Origin: FW021-bin31 sp964558275
GTDB taxonomy: Bacteria; Bacteroidota; Bacteroidia; Chitinophagales; Chitinophagaceae
Reading direction: 5' to 3'
DNA: 19,925 nucleotides
Assembly (NCBI GenBank): GCA_964558275.1
Contig: CAZLDH010000038.1
Location: 1-19,925 of the forward strand
Positions 1 to 5,827 of this stretch are shown here, piece by piece. The notes beneath the pieces are model-generated. The model worked only from the letters and a program-made list of their open reading frames with translations. It searched no databases and had not been told where the DNA came from. Made by a program: the position numbers and the translations under genes. The first letter of the stretch is position 1; each line of letters begins with the position of its first letter.

Positions 1-20
1 TTATCAAAATAAAAAATAAG

Positions 21-52
21 AAAGTCCCGAAAAAAATTCGGGACTTTTTTTT
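21..52 (+). terminator. Rho-independent terminator of an upstream gene
   Basis: An 11-bp perfect stem (AAAGTCCCGAA, 21-31, pairing with TTCGGGACTTT, 37-47) encloses a 5-nt A loop and runs into a T tract to position 52. An A-rich tract on the left side (11-17) would give Ts on the minus strand, so it could work in both directions. It most likely ends a plus-strand gene that lies left of the window. It sits only 15 nt before the next start codon, so that gene probably has no conventional promoter between the hairpin and its ATG. Confidence 0.85.
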
Positions 53-66
53 ATTTTTGAGATTCC

Positions 67-1722
67 ATGGATAATCAAAATATAGCCCAAAAGTTTACGC
101 TTCTCTCCTCCTTCATGAAGCTGCATGAAGAAAATCCTTTTAAAATTAGATCCTATTCAAATGCAGCAAGACAAATAGAACGTCTTTCAGAGCCGCTGTC
201 TCAAATGTCGGAGGACGCAATAAGTAAAATACCCGGAGTCGGATCCGCTATACAAAAGAAAATAGCCACTATTTGTGACTCAGGACAGCTTCCGCTATTG
301 GAAAAATATATTTCCAAGACACCGGAAGGCATACGCCATATGATGAATATCAAAGGAATTGGTCCTAAAAAATTATCCGTCATATGGAAAAAAATGGGAA
401 TTGAAACGCCGGGAGAATTACTATATGCCTGTAACGAAGACCGGCTTACCCGCTATAAAGGGTTTGGTGCTAAAACGCAGGAAAAGATTCGCAAAGCCAT
501 TGAATATTATCTTCAATCTTTAGGCTACTACCTTTATCAGGAAGCACTTGCTTTTTCAGAAGACTTCATCAAGTTTAAAGATAAAAACTGGGGAAAGTCA
601 AACCTTTTTAGCCCGACCGGAGATTTACGCAGACAATGTAATACACTGTCTCATATTTCCTATGTTACCGACATCCCATTTGCAACGATAAAGAAAAAAC
701 TGCCAAAAGATTTTCAAATAAAAGCAGACCAAGCCGATAGGCTAATTCTGTCCAAAGAAGCACATCCTGAAGTAACACTCTACCAAACCTCTAAAGAGAA
801 CTTAGGCACTACCCTCTTTCAGACCACCGGCTCAAAGGAATTTCTAGCCTCTTTTATTAATCGTCATCCTCAAATAGAACAGCAAAGGTTCCCATCAGAA
901 GAAGCGCTTTTTCAAGCCACAAACCAACCTTATATTATTCCTGCGTTAAGAGAAAGTGCGGCTTTAGAAGATTCGGAAGAAATAAAAGTTATTCAACCTA
1001 CTGATATACGAGGCATCATACATAGTCACAGTACCTGGTCAGATGGTAAAAACACCTTAAAAGAAATGACAGTAGCTGCCAAAGAGATGGGGATGGAATA
1101 TCTTGTTATCAGCGATCATTCAAAATCAGCCGGATATGCGAACGGTCTCAAAGAAGACCAAATACTTGAACAACATCAAGAAATTGATCAATTAAATGAA
1201 ATCCTAGCTCCATTTAAGATTTTCAAAAGCATAGAATCGGATATTCTCTCGGACGGTTCTTTAGACTACGATGATGAACTTCTGGAGACTTTTGATTTAG
1301 TCATTGCTTCTATCCACAGCAATTTGAACATGCAAGAGGAACAAGCAACCGAACGTCTTTTAAAAGCCATAAATAATCCTTTTACTACCATTTTGGGGCA
1401 TCCCACCGGCAGACTTCTCTTAAGCAGAAAGGGTTATCCCATCCAACATAAAAAGGTGATAGACGCTTGCGTAAAAAATAATGTGGTCATAGAAATCAAT
1501 GCGCACCCCAGACGATTAGATATTGACTGGCAATTTATACCTTACGCCATCAAACAAGGCGCCCTTCTATCTATCGACCCTGATGCTCACTCAATCGAAG
1601 GATTAAGCTACACAAAATATGGCGTTTGGAGCGCTCAAAAAGGAGGGCTAACGGCAGAGAAGAATCTGAGCAGTTTTTCACTGCAAGCATTTGAAAAGTT
1701 TTTGGAAGACAAATGCAGTTAG
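67..1722 (+). CDS. polX: PolX-family protein with active-looking PHP domain and degenerate polymerase domain
   Basis: This 551-residue protein has the family architecture of bacterial PolX, which is usually about 570 aa: an N-terminal helix-hairpin-helix region, a family X polymerase fold and a C-terminal PHP metallo-nuclease domain. HhH motifs are visible at residues 55-66 (IPGVGSAIQKKI), 95-103 and 130-141. The polymerase region keeps TGDLRRQ (184-190) and TTGSKE (253-258). However, the stretch after the RR, where the family has a DxD pair, reads TLSHISYV, and the third aspartate site reads EVTLY, so all three metal-binding aspartates appear lost. The PHP domain is complete: HSHS (319-322), DH (350-351), E390, H417, GHPTGR (444-449), NAHPRR (478-483) and DPDAH (504-508). 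It probably works as a 3'-5' exonuclease or AP-site/repair nuclease rather than a polymerase; that role is inferred. Confidence 0.9.
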   Translation: MDNQNIAQKFTLLSSFMKLHEENPFKIRSYSNAARQIERLSEPLSQMSEDAISKIPGVGSAIQKKIATICDSGQLPLLEKYISKTPEGIRHMMNIKGIGPKKLSVIWKKMGIETPGELLYACNEDRLTRYKGFGAKTQEKIRKAIEYYLQSLGYYLYQEALAFSEDFIKFKDKNWGKSNLFSPTGDLRRQCNTLSHISYVTDIPFATIKKKLPKDFQIKADQADRLILSKEAHPEVTLYQTSKENLGTTLFQTTGSKEFLASFINRHPQIEQQRFPSEEALFQATNQPYIIPALRESAALEDSEEIKVIQPTDIRGIIHSHSTWSDGKNTLKEMTVAAKEMGMEYLVISDHSKSAGYANGLKEDQILEQHQEIDQLNEILAPFKIFKSIESDILSDGSLDYDDELLETFDLVIASIHSNLNMQEEQATERLLKAINNPFTTILGHPTGRLLLSRKGYPIQHKKVIDACVKNNVVIEINAHPRRLDIDWQFIPYAIKQGALLSIDPDAHSIEGLSYTKYGVWSAQKGGLTAEKNLSSFSLQAFEKFLEDKCS

Positions 1723-2023
1723 TTTATCAAAAAAGATATTTCAGCCTAAGCTTCTCACAGAACCGTGCGTAAAAATATCCCTTCATAAAGCTCTTGATGT
1801 CTGTCCTGTTTTTTTCGAGATTAATCATCACCAAAGATATAAAATATCTTATTACGGACGTACCAATAACAGGGAAATCGCTTTTAAACTTTAAGAATTA
1901 ATTATCTGTAACTGTCATCAATGGAAGCTCGTAATCTTTTAAGCGGTTTGGTTAATTTTTAGTTTTTTTACATGGGGTATTTAATGAAGTTAAAATTAAC
2001 TAGTGATTCTGAATTCATCACTC
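1723..2023. other. Intergenic region with intron fossil and AT-rich palindrome
   Basis: No convincing gene lies here. The region contains the domain V-like fossil described separately and a perfect 7-3-7 palindrome, AAGATAT-AAA-ATATCTT, at 1834-1850. A short plus-strand open frame (1691-1894) overlaps the end of the preceding gene and runs antisense through the intron fossil. It has no family resemblance and I do not call it. No clear terminator follows the PolX-family gene. No attC-like element is evident on the distal side of the last minus-strand cassette gene. Confidence 0.5.
1760..1793 (-). mobile_element. Fossil of group II intron domain V
   Basis: Read on the minus strand, these 34 nt begin GAGCTTTATG and end ACGCACGGTTC. 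Bacterial and organellar group II introns have a 34-nt domain V that begins GAGCCGUAUG and ends ACGUACGGUUC. The fossil keeps the exact length, the catalytic AGC triad (positions 2-4), the A-C at positions 24-25 and the terminal GGUUC. The 5' strand has two substitutions that weaken pairing (CG changed to TT), and the loop is GATA instead of GNRA. On the minus strand the flank continues TGTGAGAAG, as often seen after domain V. No reverse-transcriptase ORF and no clear domain VI or domain I is visible, so this is a decayed remnant, not a working intron. Confidence 0.6.
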
Positions 2024-2338
2024 TTAAAGTCCAATTTCTTCCGTTATAAAGTCTTTGACACCTTCCTTTCCTGTTAATTTTAGTTCAATAACACATTTAT
2101 CCCCTTTTATTAAAAGTTCAAAAATCAAAAAATCACAGCAAGTACGTTCTGTTTTTATAAATTCAATCAGTTCATCAATCATTTTGTCAGTATCCGGAAA
2201 TACAAATGCAAAACCATTTTTAAATTCCTTTCTTGCTAATAATTGTTCTTTTAGACTTAATAAAACCGTTTTCTTCCGGTTTTGTAATTCTTTTGTCGTG
2301 AGTTTACAACTAAATTGATTTTTATCTTTTTCTGTCAT
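2024..2338 (-). CDS. Conserved hypothetical protein with TERxCCxF motif
   Basis: This 104-residue soluble protein has a central ERTCCDF motif (residues 64-70) followed by a beta-rich tail ending LTGKEGVKDFI. The pattern resembles a small uncharacterised family with a conserved C-C pair, FxxFxL and TGPxGxKxFL. From memory, its members are often found near metal-resistance or MerR genes; I cannot name a function. C11 and C82 are further cysteines, so metal or thiol chemistry is conceivable. The frame stays open to 2404. I chose the ATG at 2338 because the longer N-terminus (VEIRSAFIRKNVERQ) is translated from the repeat element described separately, including its AACGTTGAGCGG junction, and because the family motif FSCKLT starts close to this Met. 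It is the last gene of the minus-strand array. Confidence 0.7.
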   Translation of the reverse strand: MTEKDKNQFSCKLTTKELQNRKKTVLLSLKEQLLARKEFKNGFAFVFPDTDKMIDELIEFIKTERTCCDFLIFELLIKGDKCVIELKLTGKEGVKDFITEEIGL

Positions 2339-2354
2339 TTGAATTTTCTTTTTT

Positions 2355-2525
2355 GCTTGCCGCTCAACGTTTTTGCGGATGAACGCAGAGCGGATTTCTA
2401 CCACTAAACTTTGACCGAAGACGAAAACGTAAATTTAGCACTTTTCGTTTAATCCCTGCCCGTCCGGTCAGGCGGGGAAGACGTTTCCCGGCCATTGCCG
2501 CCACAGCCGCTTGTTGCCTGCAGCC
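2355..2525 (-). repeat. attC-like spacer element between cassette genes (copy 1)
   Basis: Read on the minus strand, the spacer starts 19 nt after a stop codon with GGCTGCAGGCAACAAGCGG and ends with AACGTTGAGCGGCAAGC, 17 nt before the next ATG. It therefore has the AAC...GTT polarity of an integron attC, although the flanking bases do not match the RYYYAAC/GTTRRRY consensus exactly. It is about 165 nt long with internal dyads: ACGAAAA (2421-2427) pairs with TTTTCGT (2442-2448), and a GC-rich palindrome follows at 2454-2477. It shares ATTTAGCACTT (2433-2443) with the spacer at 5703-5825, and GCTTGCCGC (2355-2363) with 6932-6940. Assignment as a recombination site is inference. Confidence 0.4.
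2454..2477. repeat. GC-rich REP-like palindrome
   Basis: CCCTGCC (2454-2460) and GGCGGGG (2471-2477) form a 7-bp arm with one mismatch around CGTCCGGTCA, which itself contains TCCGG. In an AT-rich genome this patch is conspicuous. It resembles the short GC-rich palindromic repeats scattered through Bacteroidota and other genomes, but only one copy occurs in this window, so repeat status is not shown here. Confidence 0.4.
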
Positions 2526-2543
2526 TATCAAGTTCTGTTTTAT

Positions 2544-3869
2544 TCATCTTCTATTCCTATTACAGGGGTACATTTCTTTAATATAAAAAATACCATCAAA
2601 TGCTCTATTCCATGCAAAATTACGAGGGTAATACATATGAGTAAACCCTTTAAGTTGGAAGCCTTTGTTATAGTTAGGATGGTGTTTATTAAATAGTAAA
2701 AAATCCACAAAGCCATATTGGACACTGTCTGGAATCCAACTCTCGAAACTGTTTCTTTTGGGAGGAGAAATTTTAAAGGTCCCTCTACCTAATCTACCCG
2801 CTTTCCCTGTAGCGGATGTAAATCCCAAAACATAAGTCTGGCTTTCTAAGGATTTATTTTTAGCAAAATCGGTACCCATATTTTTAAAAATCTGATTAGG
2901 CGCCCTATCCCCAAGTCTAGAGCCAATTTGTTTTGACATCTTTTTGGTATATCGTACAATATGTCCATTAGCCGCCCAAACAATAATTTTTTGATTGGGA
3001 AATGCTTCTGTTGCTAACCATTTTAAGTTTTTTGCCATTTGTCTGTCCCGATTGTCAGGAGTAAGGTTTATATAGGACAATAAATTCTCAATCGCCATTC
3101 TCCAAAATCCTCTATTTACTTTTCTGCTTGAGAATAATGAATCAATTTTTTGTAGGTTTGCTCGTAAGAAGTCTAACTTGTTTTTTGAAAGACTCTCCCC
3201 ATGACGTTTTGCAATCAAGACTGAATCAGCCATTGAAACAATTTTCTTCCGTTTAATGCCATTTATCCTCCCGATGAATTCTTTAGAGTCTAACAAACCG
3301 TTAAGAGCTGTTGTAAAATCAGATAACGAATATTTCATTAGCAATTGATTATCTATTCCTGTAATGTGTATGGGGGAATCTGAATTGTATGTGCTCGGGA
3401 TATATGTATAAAATAAATAGCTACAGGCTTCACATTTTGTCCACAGAAAATATATATTATTTTCCAAAAAGTGAATCATCTTTTCTTTTGTCTTTGGTAA
3501 CTTTTCCCAACCTTTAGTTAGAGCAAAGAAATCACTTTCAAAAGCTAGAACATTGAACCCTTTTTTTTCATGCAAATATCTAATTAGTCTGGTTTTTGCG
3601 AGAAAAGTTGGTGCATCTCCATGATCTTGTTCACCAAGCATAACAATACGACTTGAACCGATTGCTTTACCTAATGATTTTAAATCACTAAAACTATTAT
3701 AAGAAGTGTCAATACTCTTTACAACATGAAAATTATGTAACACATACGCCTTTAATACCTTCTGTCCATATAACAGATTAGAAATAAAAATACAAGATAT
3801 TGTTATAATTAATAATTTTAAAAATTTTTCATTAATCGAATTGGTATTATTTTTAGACTTTATGCTCAT
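2544..3869 (-). CDS. Erythromycin esterase-like hydrolase, exported
   Basis: This 441-residue protein has a hydrophobic N-terminal segment (residues about 18-33, then LLYGQ), consistent with a signal peptide or membrane anchor. The rest matches the erythromycin esterase (Ere/succinoglycan biosynthesis) fold. The catalytic-type motif LGEQDHGDAP has E80 and H83, followed by TRLIRYLHE (93-101), FES with E111, RDRQMAKNLKW (274-284) and AANGHI with H303. In characterised Ere enzymes equivalent Glu/His/Arg residues open the macrolide lactone. Many Bacteroidota members of the superfamily have unknown substrates, so macrolide resistance cannot be assumed. It is a single minus-strand gene flanked on both sides by spacer elements, as expected of a mobile cassette. 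Start chosen at the ATG at 3869, preceded by AAAGGCAAG, a weak ribosome site. Confidence 0.85.
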   Translation of the reverse strand: MSIKSKNNTNSINEKFLKLLIITISCIFISNLLYGQKVLKAYVLHNFHVVKSIDTSYNSFSDLKSLGKAIGSSRIVMLGEQDHGDAPTFLAKTRLIRYLHEKKGFNVLAFESDFFALTKGWEKLPKTKEKMIHFLENNIYFLWTKCEACSYLFYTYIPSTYNSDSPIHITGIDNQLLMKYSLSDFTTALNGLLDSKEFIGRINGIKRKKIVSMADSVLIAKRHGESLSKNKLDFLRANLQKIDSLFSSRKVNRGFWRMAIENLLSYINLTPDNRDRQMAKNLKWLATEAFPNQKIIVWAANGHIVRYTKKMSKQIGSRLGDRAPNQIFKNMGTDFAKNKSLESQTYVLGFTSATGKAGRLGRGTFKISPPKRNSFESWIPDSVQYGFVDFLLFNKHHPNYNKGFQLKGFTHMYYPRNFAWNRAFDGIFYIKEMYPCNRNRR

Positions 3870-4084
3870 GTCATCTTGCCTTTAATTTTAAGTTTACTAT
3901 CATAGAAATATTGTTAGCACGTTTCCAAACAGGTTGCAGGCAATTGGGTCACGCAGGGGAATTTCAGGGAGTGTAATTTACACTTACTAATTTTCGGCTT
4001 TTGCATCCAAATAAAAACCGACCTTCCAGATTACCCTTTAACCGCTCTTGCATAAAACCATTTGTGCCTTCGTTGTTTATTTTG
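3870..4084 (-). repeat. attC-like spacer element (copy 2, most diverged)
   Basis: These 215 bp between two minus-strand genes carry no ORF. On the minus strand the element starts AACAACGAAGGCAC shortly after the stop codon and ends GGAAACGTGCTAAC about 40 nt before the next ATG. Inside are a perfect 7-1-7 palindrome, AGTGTAA-T-TTACACT (3970-3984), and an outer imperfect dyad, CGGCTTTT (3995-4002) with AAAAACCG (4013-4020). The plus-strand GGTTGCAGGCAA resembles GGCTGCAGGCAA of the 2355-2525 spacer on the opposite strand. It fits the spacer family only loosely, so confidence is low. Confidence 0.3.
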
Positions 4085-4603
4085 TCAATTTACTTTCATT
4101 TTAAATAGCTTAACAAGTATGGGAATTAGACCGATTGATACTGCAATGAAAATTCCAACTCTGACATAATTTAGAGTTCGCCATAATGTAGTTCTGTCTA
4201 ACAAGTTTGAACCAAAGTCTTTTCCATTTGCGATTGCTTGAAAATCAATCACCTTCGGCGCAAAATACAAAATTGTCCATGCACGCACTGCAAAATGAAT
4301 AACAAATAATATTAATAACCAATTTCTTATTGGGGCTATTTTCCAACAAAATATTATTGCCAAAATAAATGTGATTTCGTGAATAGAATGAGCCACTATC
4401 CAAAAAGTTTTTAAGTCTAATCCAAACTTTCCCTTGAAATACAGAAAGGACTCTGGTGGTGCAGAGGTCCATTTTGGGACAAGAACAGTTGTTTCAAAGA
4501 TTTGAGCTCCATTCATTAAAAAATAGGCTAATATTGTTATGAAAAGCCAAATTTCGGCTCTTGTTAGGTATGCGGTATTTAGTACATTCATTTCATTTAT
4601 CAT
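4085..4603 (-). CDS. Four-TM integral membrane protein, unknown function
   Basis: This 172-residue protein has about four predicted membrane spans: roughly residues 16-36, 66-86, 93-113 and 149-168. Between the first two lies the amphipathic stretch ETTVLVPKWTSAPPES. It resembles small DUF1772-like or related Bacteroidota membrane proteins, but I cannot assign a family firmly. The ATG at 4603 overlaps the end of the upstream MarR gene by 11 nt, so translation is probably coupled. A second in-frame ATG lies at 4591. The pairing suggests a transporter-like or stress-related membrane protein controlled by the MarR repressor; this is inference from context. Confidence 0.8.
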   Translation of the reverse strand: MINEMNVLNTAYLTRAEIWLFITILAYFLMNGAQIFETTVLVPKWTSAPPESFLYFKGKFGLDLKTFWIVAHSIHEITFILAIIFCWKIAPIRNWLLILFVIHFAVRAWTILYFAPKVIDFQAIANGKDFGSNLLDRTTLWRTLNYVRVGIFIAVSIGLIPILVKLFKMKVN

Positions 4604-5048
4604 TTAGTTTCTTAGTTATTGAGTTCATTATTTCAATCGAAGCAACAAGATATCTTTTTATTGCATCTATTTCTGCATCATTAAATTTCTTAATTAAATT
4701 TTCAATTTGAGATTTAAGATCTAAATGTGAATTTTCAAAAAGTTTGTTAGCGTTCTCAGTATTGGGAACGATTAAAATTTTACGTCTGTCATTCTTATCA
4801 GCTGTTCGTTTTACCAATTTTCTTTTTTCCAATCGGTCAATAACTCCCGTTACTGCACCGGTTGTAAGTCCCGTTAAATCTGAAAGTTCTCCTGCTGTAA
4901 GCGAACGTTTTTCTAAAACTATGCTTAAATATTTGTGGTCAGCTCCTGTTAATCCAACATGCTGTGCTATAGCTTCGTGCATTAATACAGTTGCATCTGA
5001 AACTTGTTTTCCTAACATTCCCAAATTGTCAACATTGGAATTTTCCAT
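4593..5048 (-). CDS. MarR-family transcriptional regulator
   Basis: This 151-residue protein has the usual MarR length and layout: dimerisation helices at both ends and a winged helix in the middle (residues about 40-100). The recognition region TAGELSDLTGLTTGAVTG is followed by IDRLEKRKLVKR and the wing NDRRKILI, which carries the family's D-x-R. Members are usually repressors that release DNA on binding small aromatic ligands or after thiol oxidation. This one has no cysteine, so a ligand is more likely than oxidation. It is the first gene of a two-gene unit with the membrane protein whose start it overlaps. A palindrome overlapping its promoter suggests autoregulation. Confidence 0.93.
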   Translation of the reverse strand: MENSNVDNLGMLGKQVSDATVLMHEAIAQHVGLTGADHKYLSIVLEKRSLTAGELSDLTGLTTGAVTGVIDRLEKRKLVKRTADKNDRRKILIVPNTENANKLFENSHLDLKSQIENLIKKFNDAEIDAIKRYLVASIEIMNSITKKLNDK

Positions 5049-5069
5049 ATAGTTTATTTAATAAGTATC

Positions 5070-5085
5070 TTATCTACAAAGATAA
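5070..5085 (-). promoter_or_regulatory. Candidate MarR operator overlapping a Bacteroidota -7 box
   Basis: On the minus strand, TTATCT-TTGT-AGATAA is a perfect 6-4-6 palindrome, 16 bp, the size typical of MarR half-site pairs. It contains TATCTTTG (5077-5084), a full match to the Bacteroidota -7 consensus TAnnTTTG. It lies 21 nt upstream of the MarR start, so a repressor bound here would block the promoter. No clear TTTG -33 element was found, so the promoter call is less sure than the palindrome. Confidence 0.6.
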
Positions 5086-5157
5086 ATATAAAAATGAAAC
5101 TCTTCTAATTTTATAGAATTTTTTTTGAGAAAGTAAGAAATGTTTGACTGTATGTGT

Positions 5158-5209
5158 TACGGAGTGGTTCCTTTTACAATGATGCCAAACTGGCTGTTAG
5201 TTGGCTGCC
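5158..5209 (-). repeat. attC-like half element after methyltransferase fragment
   Basis: On the minus strand, GGCAGCCAACTAACAGCC begins directly at the stop codon and forms a hairpin: GCCAA (5184-5188 on the plus strand) with TTGGC (5201-5205). It resembles GGCCAGCCACCAAC, found 3 nt after the stop of the next array gene. The opposite junction (G[C/G]TT[G/A]CCGC-AACG) is absent; instead about 110 bp of AT-rich promoter DNA precedes the MarR gene. So only one end of the spacer family is recognisable. Confidence 0.35.
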
Positions 5210-5668
5210 TTATCTTTTGAAATTGTACCGCAACAGTCGCATCATATTTTGGTATTTTGAAGAAAGGCTTAATGCCCCTAAAATAAGTTTGGCTCCCATA
5301 GGAAGTTTTTTTACATAAACAGATTTGATACGCGAATCAACGTCAAACCAAGTTACGGAATTTGGTGGTTGAACTCTATTTATTCTCGCATCCAAACCGC
5401 AACCTAGATGAACGATTACTGCATTTTTATTCTTGGTAATAAAATCTTTTGTCCATTCATCATATTGTTTTGCCCTAACGGCAAGTGTTCTTCCACCCAT
5501 TTTCGCTTTAAAGCCATTTTGTTTCGTAAAGTTAATCCCTACTTTTTCAATAATTTCGTTTGCCTTGAAGTCATTTAAAATTGAGTTTTTTGAACGGTAG
5601 TCCAATGCTTTACCACTAAGTGGAATAAACAAGGTTTCTTTTTCGTCCGTCAATTCAGCAGTTACCAT
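5210..5668 (-). CDS. Truncated class I SAM methyltransferase (leucine carboxyl methyltransferase-like)
   Basis: The first ~110 of 152 residues match the start of the LCM/PPM1-type O-methyltransferase family: PLSGKALDYRSKNSILND (17-34), RTLAVRAKQYDEW (60-72), the SAM-binding VHLGCGLDARINRVQPP, and WFDVD, the acidic end of strand 2. Family members run to about 270 residues, with the catalytic C-terminal half after this point. Here the text after FDVD changes abruptly to a basic stretch (KSVYVKKLPMGAKLI) with no family resemblance, then stops at the attC-like junction. The methyltransferase thus appears 3'-truncated and fused to foreign sequence. It could bind SAM but probably lacks substrate residues. 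Treat it as a broken gene or a remodelled cassette protein. Confidence 0.65.
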   Translation of the reverse strand: MVTAELTDEKETLFIPLSGKALDYRSKNSILNDFKANEIIEKVGINFTKQNGFKAKMGGRTLAVRAKQYDEWTKDFITKNKNAVIVHLGCGLDARINRVQPPNSVTWFDVDSRIKSVYVKKLPMGAKLILGALSLSSKYQNMMRLLRYNFKR

Positions 5669-5702
5669 ATTTTATAATATTATGTTGTTGTCTTGTCATA
5701 AA

Positions 5703-5825
5703 GGTTACCGCATAACGTTTTGGAAAACTTACGCTCGGTTAAAGTACAAAAGTAAAATAGCATTTCAAATGCTGGGATTTAGCACTTCCGCAAGCTTGTC
5801 GCAAAGCCAATGTTGGTGGCTGGCC
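5703..5825 (-). repeat. attC-like spacer element (copy 3, best preserved)
   Basis: On the minus strand this element starts 3 nt after a stop codon with GGCCAGCCACCAACATTGG and ends with AAAACGTTATGCGGTAACC, 35 nt before the next ATG. Length is about 120 nt, within the 57-141 nt range of known attC sites, with AAC at the left and GTT at the right. Inner dyads include AGCATTT-C-AAATGCT (5759-5773) and CTTACGCTCGG against CTTGCGG. It shares ATTTAGCACTT (5777-5787) with the 2355-2525 spacer. The core trinucleotides match attC polarity but not the full 7-bp consensus. Confidence 0.45.
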
Positions 5826-5827
5826 TT

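Noticed and set aside
52..59. TATTTTTG, a match to the TAnnTTTG -7 box just before the PolX-family start
   Set aside because: It lies in the T tract of the terminator, has no TTTG upstream element and is only 7 nt from the ATG, so it is probably a chance match.
1691..1894. 67-codon plus-strand frame
   Set aside because: It overlaps the PolX-family end, runs antisense through the intron fossil and has no recognisable protein features.
2339..2404. N-terminal extension of the small CC-motif protein
   Set aside because: The extra residues are encoded by the spacer repeat and its junction motif; the internal ATG at 2338 fits the family start.
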